A stretch of 49,504 nt of DNA. It comes from Paramarasmius palmivorus (lineage: Eukaryota > Basidiomycota > Agaricomycetes > Agaricales > Marasmiaceae). Positions 1 to 10,387 of the stretch are shown here, in pieces. The notes under the pieces were generated by a model. The model made no database searches, was not told the origin of the DNA, and saw only the letters and a program-made list of their open reading frames with translations. Where the stretch lies: the NCBI GenBank assembly GCA_037176845.1, contig JAYKXP010000243.1, positions 1-49,504 of the forward strand, written 5' to 3'. Position 1 is the first letter of the stretch; each line of letters opens with the position of its first letter. Both the position numbers and the translations under genes were made by a program.

Positions 1-1923
1 CGCAGAAACCAAGAAGCCTTCGACGCGCTGCGAAAGCGTTCCCTGGATGGGATAAAAACCACCGCAAAGGCACGTTCCTTCCTTTCCTTGGATCCGGATA
101 CTAAAAGTGTCGCACAGCACCGACACGACATTCTCAGAAATACATCGCACTAATGAACAGAACACGAAGACACGATTTGGCTAGGACTTCACGTGCTACC
201 CGTACCCATCCCGTCCTTCCCAGACCACACCTGCCCCTTACCACGAATCGGAACAAGACACTGAAAACGTAAAACACTAGCTGAAGCAAAGTTCTGCCCG
301 ATCTTCCTTGCTGTGACGTCATCGCTGAAGTAGCCGTTCTTCACAGGGTGAAAACGTTTACAGCGCTTCGTTCATGGAGGTGAGCGTGTCATTGCTCGGC
401 TTCTCACTTGTATTCACATCCTCATAGTGGTACGGTGCGTATACCAGGTCTGGCTAGCAAAACACACAATTCTTACTCTTATCTCACACTTTAGCACCTG
501 AAGACAGCCTTTCGGAACTTACTGAGGTACGGCGACATCACTTTCTTCTCTTCTCTGACCGACGAAAACCTCGACACAGAACACATCCCCTCCGCATTCC
601 CCAACTGCCGAAACGTCGTTATCAAACAACCCGTTGGTGTCGTGTACGTCCCCTTCCCTTCTCTTCTTCCACTTACTTACCTACGCGCGAATTAGGTCTA
701 TCCTCACACCATGGAACTTCCCCTCAGCCATGATAACCCGTAAACTAGGCGCCGCTCTCGCAGCTGGATGTACAGCCGTCATCAAACCACCCCCAGAGAC
801 ACCGTTTAGCGCGCTCGCTCTTGCCGAAGTACGCCCCCGTCTTTTTTCCTTCTCCGCTTTTTTTCATGTGCTGATTCGCGTGTTAGTTGGGTATACGAGC
901 CGGCATCCCAGACGGCGTAATCAACTTGGTCACCACACAGAAGAATGTTATGGAAGTCGGTAAAGAGATGTGCGAGAGTAAGATTGTTAGGAAGGTTACG
1001 TTTACTGGGTCTACGCCTGTTGCGAAGCTTTTGACTGGGATGGCTGCTAGTACGCTCAAAAAGTACGCCTCTTTTCCTTCTCCCCTTCACCCTTCCCTCG
1101 CTTTTTTTGGTGCTAACAAACACATGGAAAACAGAGTCTCAATGGAAGCAGGCGGCAACGCCCCCTTCATCGTATTCGACGACTGTAACCTCGACGAAGC
1201 AGTCGCTGCAGCTGTTATATGCAAATTCCGCGGTAGCGGACAGACGTGTATATGCGCGAACAGGATATATGTGCAAGAAGGAGTATACGCGGAGTTTACG
1301 TCGAGGCTTGCAGAGAAGGTTGCTACGTTTAAAGTTGGGAATGGGTTAGATAAAGATACGTGCGTATTCCTTCTTCTCCTTCTTTTTTTTCGCGTTTTGA
1401 TTGGTGGTGATGTTTGGGGTTTGGTGGTTATAGGACACACGGGCCTTTGATTCACACCCGTGCAGTAGAGAAAGTCAAACGACACGTCGAAGACGCCGTC
1501 TCAAAGGGTGCGCAAGTACTCGTCGGCGGCAACCCCATCGGCGACCCCACAACCTCATCCTTCTTCGCCCCAACCGTCTTATCCGACGTACCCCCCGACG
1601 CCTTAATCAACACCGAAGAAACATTCGGTCCACTCGCCTCTCTCACAAAATTCCAAACCGAGGACGAAGTCCTCCAATTGGCCAACGCCACCGACGTCGG
1701 GCTGGCGGGGTACTTTTTCTCCCGGGATGTAGGTAGAGTATGGCGTGTGGCGGAAGCGCTGGAAGTGGGTATGGTAGGTGCAAATACGGGGTTGATAAGT
1801 CAGAATGTTATTCCGTTTGGGGGTGTTAAGGAGAGTGGGGTTGGGAGAGAGGGTGGGCCGCATGGGATTGAGGAGTATTTGAATGAGAAGATTGTGGTGT
1901 TTGGGGGGTTGGGGAAGGCTTGA
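1..1923 (+). pseudogene. Succinate-semialdehyde dehydrogenase, copy 1 (5' end outside window, frameshifted N-terminal half)
   Basis: Member of the aldehyde dehydrogenase superfamily, SSADH branch (GABA shunt: oxidises succinate semialdehyde to succinate). The catalytic 3' half is clean: [12 protein letters not shown], the cofactor-site Lys in [10 protein letters not shown], the FTGSTPVAKLL Rossmann motif, general-base Glu in MEAGGNAPF and nucleophile Cys in GSGQTCICANR. It ends in a conserved [13 protein letters not shown] tail with TGA at 1921-1923. Introns in this half lie at about 636-690, 827-873, 1063-1129 and 1359-1434. The 5' half is damaged. Compared with copies 2 and 3, the first exon (1-95) has a net shift from small indels. 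The exon at about 111-170 has several indels and in-frame stops. The exon near 495-525 has five extra bases. I therefore call it a pseudogene, though the downstream half could have been kept intact by conversion. Identity is very sure; the state of the gene is fairly sure. Confidence 0.85.
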
Positions 1924-2709
1924 GCTTAGGGAGTGAAGGATGTGTGTGTTTTTGGATAGTGAACTGTGTATTAGTATCGTGACATTGGCTAACCACTCTG
2001 AAAATGAACAGCGTTATGTACATGTATCACTTTTGACACTCAGGTGAGCATTCAGACCGTGACGGTGTATATTAGTATCGTGACAGCGGCTGAATATAAT
2101 ACTCAGAAAATGAAAAGCGTCAATGTACTTTAGCTGAAGATATGTATTGCCAATCGAGCGAGACTGTAACGCCTGAGTCCTCTGTGACCAGTATAGTGCA
2201 AGGTGTATAGTTTCATCCGAAGCCAGGAGAGCATGCGACCAAGTGTATGATATAGACGAAAGTAAAGTGTAGATAGACAATTACTTATAACTTATAAAAC
2301 GCGCCCGATCAGATAGAATTTCGTTCAGATATTGCATGTACCCGTTACAGAGATGAAAGAGTATAACCGGAATGAACGCCTTGCAATCGTATGTGGCCAA
2401 TAGCGGAGATGCGCCTCCGAGGCCGACAGCGGTACATTTGAATCGTAGACATAGTGCTAGACTCTCGTGTACGTAGTACATATGGAGAATTAGTTCGAGA
2501 ATAGACTGTTCATTTTGATATAGATTGGGGAATTTTGACAACGGTACACTGATAGCGAAATAGGCAAGGAGAGGAACAAGCAGGTAACAAATTTGGGCGA
2601 GGAACCGGCGTACGTTGTACTAGCCAGGGCTGGCTTTCTAGTAATAAATTATGGATAGCATAATAAATAATGAATAGCAGATTTATACGACGCGATGTTG
2701 GTGCACCCT
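1924..2709. repeat. Cassette spacer, SSADH 3' flank to 7TM copy A 3' end
   Basis: Convergent 3' ends face each other here. Blocks recur after SSADH copies 2, 3 and 4: a stretch around 1970-2045 (TTAGTATCGTGACA then CACTCTGAAAATGAACAG) and a stretch around 2400-2480 (AGCGGAGATGCGCCTCC and GGTACATTTGAATCG). Within this copy the first block is partly duplicated in tandem at about 2070-2130. No gene is seen. Confidence 0.7.
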
Positions 2710-3449
2710 TTATGCTCTGGGTTTGAGGTTTATATCATGTGGCTCCCTCTGATGTTCAACCACCTCCGTCGGCGCGATATTGATAGATTGCACCTGCGCG
2801 TCGGTGGTAGTGGTCGTGGGCTCAGGTCGATCGCCGAACTGAATGTCAGAGAGGTGTCCCGTTTGGAAACTCTCGACATTTTTACCGAGTTTGGCGCGGA
2901 CCATGATGAGAGTGGGTGCAATTCCCTATAATAGAACTTTGGTTAGACAGTATGAAGAAAACAGATGGCGTACTCACGGAACTCAGAGTGCCAATTGAAC
3001 TGAAAGTGAATGGAATACTTTCCGGTACTATCGTATTTTCCTCAATCAAAGCGCAGATTTGGAACAGTGGGTGGATAATCCCTGATTCCAGGCTGGACTG
3101 GACGATGAGTCGACTTGCGAAATATTGTTGTTTGACACATACACGATCCTACAGACGGATCCAATAAGTCTATCGCTTGTATGAATACCATGGGCACGAA
3201 TTTGTCGGTGGATCCACCAAATGCGTCCAGCTGTGCAGAGTATACCTATGAAATATCACACAGAAGGAAGACGACGCACCCGTCAGAAGTGTCAGTATCA
3301 AATTGAACGCGGCGCTACCGACACTGTACGAAGCATTGATTGTTTCTCCCTGATGGAGCAATTTGACTTCGGTATTGTAGCCAACTGACATCAGTATGAC
3401 ACTGGTGATCCCTGTGGCTAGCATGCGCGATGTAAACATGGAGACTTGG

Positions 3450-3491
3450 GAATTCAAGCCTGCACTCAAGAGTGCAGTCAGGCACGAATTC
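3450..3491. repeat. Terminal hairpin at the left edge of the insertion
   Basis: GAATTC at each end encloses a nearly self-complementary core: GCCTG with CAGGC, and GCACTC with GAGTGC around a two-base loop. A subterminal hairpin of this kind is usual at transposon ends. Confidence 0.55.
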
Positions 3492-3715
3492 GTAAAAAGA
3501 CTTAATTTATATATGTCAAAGCTATCTTTGTGTTATCAATATGTATCTTTGGTTGGTGTGTTTCTTTGACTTAATATTTTGTTCTGATATAAAGCACTAC
3601 TCTAGCATTATACCCAACTCATACATGAGATGGTGCATTGAACATTCTATGAAATTGCTGTGAAATCATAGCATGATTTTCTTCCCATGGCTAGGTTTCT
3701 CACCCCTCATAACCC

Positions 3716-3860
3716 CATAGCCAGTTATAGCAGGTTAATGGGTGGTTAAGAGTGGGTTTAAACCACCCTTTACTGGTATGTACCAGTATTCAAAAAGTTA
3801 TGACATTGATTACCTGGACTAACTAGTTTTACAAGATTGTACTATGAATACAACATTGCA
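3716..3860. repeat. Dispersed repeat, first copy (second copy 6220-6360)
   Basis: About 145 bp shares order and wording with 6220-6360: CCAGTTAT then GGTTA blocks, a TTAAACCACCC / GAAACTACCC block, then ACTAACTAGTTTTA and a final TACAACA. The copies are diverged, so this is an old repeat inside the insertion and not a recent duplication. Confidence 0.55.
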
Positions 3861-3869
3861 CAAAATGAC

Positions 3870-5630
3870 AAGTGGTCATGACCTGGATAGTACTCCCCCT
3901 TACCTGATAAAACCTGCAGATACTCTAATGTGCCAGGTTAGAGAGATTAAGCCCAAGGTACCCCTCTCCATCACGACCTCCCAATACTTGCCATTACCTC
4001 ACCCAAACTCATTGCAACCTCAACTACTCAGCACAACAAGTTCACCGAGTTCACTGCAAGTCAAGAGAGAGCTTAACTGGTGAAGATGGGTTAAGGGAGT
4101 TATGAATAGTTTAGAATGTAATGAATGGTTAAGGTAGTTGTGTCAAGTTAACAAGTTTATGTCTGTACCTTTTTGTAGCACAAAAGATATCCTAATATTC
4201 CTCATGATAGATAATGCATACAGCAGCAAATAAGAAACTGATAGAAATTTATATTGGTGTTTTACCTATGTATTACATGATTATATAACATTGTTTTATA
4301 TAGCTCAACGCAAAATATGATGTTGTACTCGTACCCAACCTGAAAGTGAACTCATATTAGTAAAGAATCAAGCTCAGGAGTAGAAATCATATACATCTCA
4401 ATCACATCCATATACATTCAAGTTGGACAAGTGCTGGTCTATACTAGATGAAATTTAGAATGGGAGATAAACAGCCTACACAAAGAACATCCTTGAAAGT
4501 TCTAGAATTGGCAAGGCTGTGCAGGTGCCTTTCCACAGGTCAGGCAGGTACAGAAAGCAATGGGAAAGCTACTGAAATTTCTGTCCTTTTCTTTCTTCTT
4601 CACTTCTAGACTTTACCTACCCTTGCAGGATCAATGAGTGCATGGTACATTCAGTATAAGCATACAATCCACCATTTCAAAGACTTATGCCGCTAAGTCA
4701 GATTCATAGTTTCCAGAATTGTTCAATAATTATTACAAGCATCACGGGCTACTTCCTCCTTCATTGACTTTACTTTAACCTATTGTGAATGAAAAGGAGA
4801 ATATATTTCAATCTATATAGTCTGATCCCACTAAGTCAGCTTGAGCTCTAACTTGGCCTGGTCTGGCAGCGGTATGTTATGCTTTCCTATTTTTGTCATT
4901 CTCAGAGTTGTTGATAAGTATGTACAGGTTTCTCAGAGTGTGCCTGGCCATTTTAAATTATTCAGCATCTCCAAGCCTGATGAGAGAGACAGAGTGATAC
5001 ATTGGCATCCTTTATGTCTATTTTACTCATATCTCAAAGCTACAGCTCCTGTGTCCAGTCAACAACATAGATTATGTGGCATCTTTAGAAGCTTTGGTTT
5101 GAGTAAACCCCTACAACACAATGTGCAGGCTCCACTTCCACTGTCTAGCCGATCCCATCTCCATGATTCCTCTCCACTTTTGGAGACAGAGTTAACAGTC
5201 ATGTCCAACTCAAATTCACAAGGATGAGGATAGTCGGAGAAAGAGACAGAAATGGAGATAGGTTCAAAATTGTGATTGGGAGCCCTTTTTTACTTAGCAT
5301 GCATATATTGTATTACTGACTTGGACTATCTATCACTATGCAAAGCACGGATAGCTTGCTAGTATTATATCCATCAGACACAGAAGGGAGTATAAAGGTT
5401 TTGGCTTACTAGTGTGTAGGTATAGTGCATATATATGCACCTAGGTCCTGCTGGTTGAGGTATGACACTGACAGCAACAATCAAATGATCAGCCTGATAC
5501 CCTCAACACAAGATGATATAACATACCTTAGGCCCTACATGATAATGAAGCCTTTGTCAATGGAAACACAGATGTTGAGAACAGTGAGCACAGTACTAAG
5601 CCATAGTGGGCTGACAGGACTGGAAGTGAT
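3870..5630. other. AT-rich interior of the insertion, no gene seen
   Basis: Short open frames exist (for example 4841-5227 plus), but none starts well, shows a domain or repeats between copies. The sequence has the low-complexity texture of old transposon DNA. Confidence 0.5.
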
Positions 5631-5639
5631 GACAACGGG

Positions 5640-5960
5640 TGATGATTGTGGGCTATAGCAATGATGACAGCAAATACACCAGCAGTGAGAAGCAACGACA
5701 GTGATGGCAATGAGCAATGACAACAAGTGATGATGGCAGTGGCAGTAATAAGTGGTGACAGTGTTAATGACAATGGAAATGATAACAACAAAGAGTGATG
5801 ATGGTGACAGTGATGATAGTGACAACAATAGTATCAATAATGTCAAGGAGGAACTGAGGGTGAGGGTGGTTAGGACAACATGAGATAATGGTAAGTACAC
5901 TGAGAACAATGTTGAGGGGGGTGATGAGATATTGAGGATGATGAGGATGACATTGGTGAC
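5640..5960. repeat. Low-complexity GATGA/GTGACA-rich tract
   Basis: A purine-rich tract of irregular GAT, GTG and ACA triplets (for example GTGATGATGGCAG, GTGACAGTGATGATAGTGAC). It produces Ser/Leu/His-rich open frames on the minus strand that I treat as artefacts of the repeat. Confidence 0.6.
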
Positions 5961-6219
5961 AGTGACAGCACCAGTAGTATGGTCTGTGGAGATGGTGGTT
6001 CAAGGTTAAGATGTAAAAAAGCAAAGTTTGAAATCTTTGGGTTTAAATATGTCATGTTGAAGGGGTCTGACCCTATGTGACTGTCCAGAATCTAGACAAT
6101 TTTGCTCTGCTCACATGCTCCCTTATCTGCGACAACATCATTACATTGGACAGGATTTTTGTTTATTCCTTAAGATATAGAAATCCTGAGAAAATCACCC
6201 TAAATCCTCACAACTCCTG

Positions 6220-6360
6220 TAACCAGTTATGGTGGGTTAGGGAGAGGTTATGAGGAGGTTGAAACTACCCATTAACCAGTAAGTGCAGATATTTAAAGGA
6301 TGATAGCTATTACTGATACTAACTAGTTTTATAAAGTTGTGCTACGGTTACAACACCTAA
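6220..6360. repeat. Dispersed repeat, second copy (first copy 3716-3860)
   Basis: Direct, diverged partner of 3716-3860; the best-kept part is ACTAACTAGTTTTA near 6320. Confidence 0.5.
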
Positions 6361-6361
6361 C

Positions 6362-6519
6362 TACCGGGCACCATTGGGATATAGGTGAGTGCATCCACCC
6401 TTAACTGGTTATGCTAATTTGACATTTTGTGTGATGAACTTGGTACCTGACAGCATTAGAATATAGATGAGTGTATCTACCTATAACCTGACTTGTCATC
6501 TTGTCATTTTGTGTGATGA
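6362..6519. repeat. Tandem duplication, two units of about 76 bp
   Basis: Unit 1 (6362-6437) and unit 2 (6444-6519) both run TACC, a GGATATAGGTGAGTG / GAATATAGATGAGTG block, a TAAC(C)TG block, and end CATTTTGTGTGATGA. The units are clearly diverged. Confidence 0.6.
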
Positions 6520-7460
6520 TAAACTGGTATAGAGAGATGTGTCCTTGAAGTGCTGAGGCCATTGACCTCTACATACTCTGACTCAGGTGATAATTGTACA
6601 ACCAAAGAGAACTTCTAGACACTGCTCAATACCAATGCAAACATACCTGCAAGAGTGGGATATCCTTGTTGGTTACAGACAGTAGTTGTGCCTGCTCATT
6701 GCTAGCATTCTGCTGGCTCCTTACAGGCTCAGTATGTAGAATCTTGGATGAATGCAACAAACATTGTAAACTGAAAAGAAAAAGTGTAAATGACACTGGA
6801 ACACCATTGTGGCCCAGAAGGGCCCAGATATAGCTGTTCTTACAGAGGTAGTAAATATAGAAGGTAGTTCACATTCCCACCCTTTAACTTGTTAAAAATC
6901 AATGTAACAGGACAAGTCCAAGGTATAATGTTGAATTCCAGCACCTTCTTATTAGACAGCTACATCTACTATTGACTGTATTGGGGAGATTTACAGGTTG
7001 GTATAACTGACTCTAACCTGAAATGCTGTCTCATATCCTAATATGGGTACCTGTAACTTGATATGCCAGGTTATAGGTAGTTACAGTGACAGGGCCATGC
7101 CCTACTGCAACTTAACATCTCTACTACAACTGGATATAGTATTTCCAGATGTAGTGGGTATAATTTAAGGACAGGACATTATAGTTGATTAATACTAGCT
7201 CAAGAACATTTTTTCCATTGCTCAGTTCTTTGGAATAATATCTACATAAGCCAATATAGCTATATAACCTTTTGTGTGATGGATATAAGTATTTACATGT
7301 TACAATACTTTATGCTATCTAATTATGTATTAATTGTTGAGATATACAATACATAGGTTATGATATATGATTAACTCACAGTAATGTGTCTTGAATACAC
7401 ACTAGAATCTTTGTCTATGGAGAGGTATAGTGTATTGTATCAGTTAAGTATACAAAGACA

Positions 7461-7540
7461 CAATGGTATAGTGGTTAGCAATGGCCTCGGAAATTGTTGA
7501 TTACAAGCACAGGGCAAGGCCCATGGTTCAATCCCTTCTA
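7461..7540 (+). repeat. tRNA-like element with Pol III A and B boxes (SINE or tRNA relic)
   Basis: TGGTATAGTGG at 7464-7474 fits the A-box consensus TRGYNNANNNG. GTTCAATCC at 7526-7534 fits the B box GWTCRANNC. Spacing between the boxes is about 50 nt. The T-arm stem pairs poorly and I find no matching acceptor stem, so a working tRNA is unlikely. A tRNA-derived SINE head or decayed tRNA fits better, consistent with its place inside transposon DNA. Confidence 0.55.
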
Positions 7541-7580
7541 GAAACACTATACCAAAATGTTTTCTATTGATCAAATGCTG

Positions 7581-7625
7581 AGTAAGACTGTGCGCGATCT
7601 GAGTGGGATCGCGCACTGACTTACT
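7581..7625. repeat. Strong GC-rich hairpin just downstream of the tRNA-like element
   Basis: GTGCGCGATC (7590-7599) and GATCGCGCAC (7607-7616) form a perfect 10-bp stem around a 7-nt loop. AGTAAG and CTTACT extend it to 19 pairs with two mismatches. It is markedly GC-rich against its AT-rich surroundings. Confidence 0.75.
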
Positions 7626-7840
7626 AATCCTGTTGAAATTATTTTCTCTTATCAACAATCAAGAACTTCTCCTTATATCTGAGCTACTCTTTTATATGAT
7701 AATATGTGAGTTGTTATCAACAATGTTTGCAGAAGACTATAGTCTAATGTGCTCTAGAAGTGGTCCTCCACAATTAGGGAGTAGAAAAATGCAAAACAAG
7801 TAGCTAAAGTAGCAGGTACAAGGAAAACCATATCTTAGAT

Positions 7841-9054
7841 CATGGGATATAGGCCAGATATTGACATGGGGTAAGTTGGAGGACCTGGATACATTGAATA
7901 CAAGCCTGGGGACACCAAATAGTACATAGATTGGTGGGATAATGGTGCTTAAATATCAAAAATACTGAAAATCTCTGAAATTGGGGAAATAAAATTACAG
8001 GATGGGATGTAGTGCAGCTAGGGCTTAGATATTGTGAATCAGAGATGATATATATGTCCCCTTGATGGGTTTACAATCCTGGAGAGCTGCCTATTTTTCC
8101 AGACTTATTACAGCTAAATTCGCTTTTTTTGGACATTGGTAATACTATACCACAGGGAATGATTGGGATGGGCTAATTCTTGTTCATAACCCACTCTATG
8201 GTGTATAGATGATGAATATATACTTGCCCAAGCACTCCTGTATGTGCAACACCTTGTTCAATCCAATGTATTGTACAGTTATGTAACACAGGTAGTAATA
8301 CATGAATAGCACCTTAGGGAAGCATTCCAGCACCAAGGGAAGTTCAGAATTAAGTTTGGGCACCTGAAATACACTTTCCTACCATGAAAGCACATTTTTT
8401 GAATACATCTGTATGTTGCTATATAAAAAATCACATTTTTAGGGGTTTTTTTGTACTGGAGCATGGGGATTGCTCCTAAAATCACCAAAAATGAATGAGA
8501 GACCTTTCACTATGCATAGAACAGGAATATCAATTGCCTCCATGAACCCCATGACAGTAATCCTTATGCCAGACTGATTAATTCTTGCACAATTACAGAA
8601 AACATGTAATATAAATGTAGTATTTTAGGGAGTGAACTGGGAGCTTGGAGAGCCTCAAAATCACATTCAGAATGAAAAATCAGTTAAGAATACATCCAGA
8701 GTTGAAGGAAATCCATCCACAATTGACTTCAATATGCATACATCAATTTAAATGCACAAGTCTATGTGCAATATATGTTTACTTCAAACATAAAATTTGT
8801 CAGATACATATATCAAGATTGTAATCCCACCCAGGGAACATATATATCATCTCTCATGCACAATATCTAAGCTCCAGCTTCCTTACATCTTATACTGTAA
8901 TTTTATTTCCCCAATTTCAGAGATTTTCAGTATTGTAGATATTTAAACACCATTATCCCACTAAACTATGTACTATTTGATATGCCCAGGCTTGTATTTA
9001 ATGTATCTAGATCCTCTAACTTACCCCATGCCAATATCTGCCCTGTATCCCATG
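7841..9054. mobile_element. Foldback element with about 240-bp inverted arms
   Basis: The left arm (7841-8082) and right arm (8812-9054) are reverse complements along their whole length with scattered mismatches. For example, both arms contain TTATTTCCCCAATTTCAGAG or its complement, and AATATCTGGCC / GCCAATATCTG near the outer ends. The roughly 730-bp interior (8083-8811) has no recognisable coding content. Similarity fades just outside 7841 and 9054. This is the structure of a foldback or long-TIR non-autonomous DNA element nested in the larger insertion. Confidence 0.75.
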
Positions 9055-9419
9055 ATTCAAAAGCTTATTTTCCAGTTACACTCTGTTTACACTTTTTGTA
9101 CTGCTTTTCTGCATATAATATTATTACCAAATAGAGTGGGAATGTCTCTTAAGTATAGGAGAGTTCAATACACTCCAGTAGTCCCAAAATCCAATCCCTA
9201 GCTGCTTAATTTACACTATAATAGCATACCAGTAGCTGAACTGCAAGTCTAGAGGGCGTGGGAATTATTCAAAACCTAAGAAAGTACAGCCTTTAACTTT
9301 ATTTTGATAGCTGGTTACTTGCAACACTGATATATAACCCAGACTTAAGCTATCAAGCAGTATATTTGTACTCCTCCTGTGAGGTTTACTTATAATGACT
9401 GGGTAGCACATTGGAATCA

Positions 9420-9459
9420 GCGCTTATCATTAGGCGCTTATCATCAGGCGCTAATCACC
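9420..9459. repeat. 14-bp tandem repeat near the right end of the insertion
   Basis: GCGCTTATCATTAG (9420-9433), GCGCTTATCATCAG (9434-9447) and a partial GCGCTAATCACC (9448-9459). The following 110 bp (to 9574) is GC-richer than the rest of the insertion and ends in two GAATTC sites, so this may be the end of a separate outer element. Confidence 0.65.
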
Positions 9460-10387
9460 TTCGGACATAAAATTGCCGATTATCGTCGGATCATCGGAGG
9501 CCCTCTTAACGTCTGAATTTTTTGGCTGGGACTCGGTGATAAAGAACGAATTCTCATTTCATGTCGAATTCGTCACTGGTGAATCAGAGGATAGGCAATA
9601 CCGTTTACGAAGATTGAGCCTAGTATCAGGGGGAAACCGATTCGCTTGTTGAAGCTCCAGATTGTATAACAGCGATGAATCTAAATGAGGAGTAGGTTAG
9701 ATCAGACCAAGTCCTGCTTCGACTTTGTTATGGTGCGCGAAGAAGCACTAACAAGCATCCAGTCTGCCGTGATACTGCCTCCGTATTAGTTTCTGCTCTA
9801 GCTTGAATATAAAGAGGAAAGCATACCCACTTGAGTAGAACAGGAATTGAGTCTCGAAGGAAACTGAAGTATGGACTGGTCAAAAATTGTAAAAGGAAGA
9901 GATGCATGTTTATCTTACATTACGACTGTATTCTTGACATTATCCAGTGCAAACTCGATCAGAGGTTGATAGTCCTTTATGGCCACGCCAAAAAGCATGA
10001 CTGAAAGATTGACATTGACATAGGCATAAACCCCGACATATATTGTGGATAGTCCGAACAGGAGAATGGTCAGTGTGAGGTAAAGCTTGCTCTCGGTGGT
10101 ACCGTCGGGCCGCCTTTGATCGCGGTTTCGCATCATGTAGAGGTATGTCCCGAAAACGAAGATGTAGGCACCTAATAGAGTTGTGTGACACAGTGAGCGT
10201 GGCGGAATTCATCATGTAGCATGAATCGGCTATACCATAGAAGAAATACATAACCTGAGGATCGAAAGGTCAGAGTTTGAAAGGGCAGGAAATTCAGCTT
10301 CAGACCTACTGATAAGGAGGATATAGGAAGAATCACAACGGTTGTAGCGGACAGCAAAGGCCCGAGCTCTGAGTCGAGAGACGCCAT

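Larger units (their letters stand above)
3454..9574. mobile_element. 6.1 kb AT-rich insertion (composite of repeats) inside 7TM copy A
   Basis: Alignment with the four other 7TM copies shows a gap that begins and ends here. The flanks give an imperfect 10-bp target duplication: ACTTGGGAAT at 3444-3453 and ACTGGTGAAT at 9575-9584 (8 of 10 match). Both ends are rich in GAATTC (3450, 3486, 9549 and 9565). The interior is visibly more AT-rich than the host and holds no ORF above about 130 codons. I recognise no transposase, reverse transcriptase or helicase. It contains several distinct repeat families (listed separately), so it is probably a nested or non-autonomous element. A 9-10 bp duplication would suit a Mutator-like origin, but the class is undecided. 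Confidence 0.7.
2710..10387 (-). pseudogene. 7TM membrane protein, cassette copy A, split by a 6.1 kb insertion
   Basis: The minus-strand gene starts at the ATG at 10385-10387 (MASLDSELGPLLS). Exon 1 ends at a GTAGGT donor. Exon 2 carries VMYFFYG and joins, across an intron ending TTAG, to TYIFVFGTYLYMM (first membrane span). LYLTLTILLFGLSTIYVGVY is the next hydrophobic segment. The downstream half reappears at 2710-3443: VSMFTSRMLATGITSVILMS, FNLILTLLTG, then a hydrophilic tail with LIMVRAKLGKNVESFQTGHL and a Thr run. The two halves are separated by 3454-9574, which falls inside the exon that copies B-E carry uninterrupted between the SIIVNG and SMFTSR motifs. The copy cannot make a full protein unless the whole insertion is removed. 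The family is a fungal 7TM group of unknown function; I do not assign a ligand. Confidence 0.75.

Noticed and set aside
4841..5227. 128-codon open frame inside the insertion
   Set aside because: Its apparent start is not an ATG in good context, it has no domain and lies in low-complexity AT-rich DNA.
5528..6055. Overlapping Ser/Leu/His-rich minus-strand frames
   Set aside because: They are translations of the GATGA/GTGACA low-complexity tract.
7441..7560. A functional tRNA gene
   Set aside because: A and B boxes fit, but the T stem has mismatches and no acceptor stem can be paired; it sits inside repeat DNA.
3454..9574. LTR retrotransposon
   Set aside because: No direct terminal repeats and no reverse transcriptase, protease or integrase motif found in any frame.
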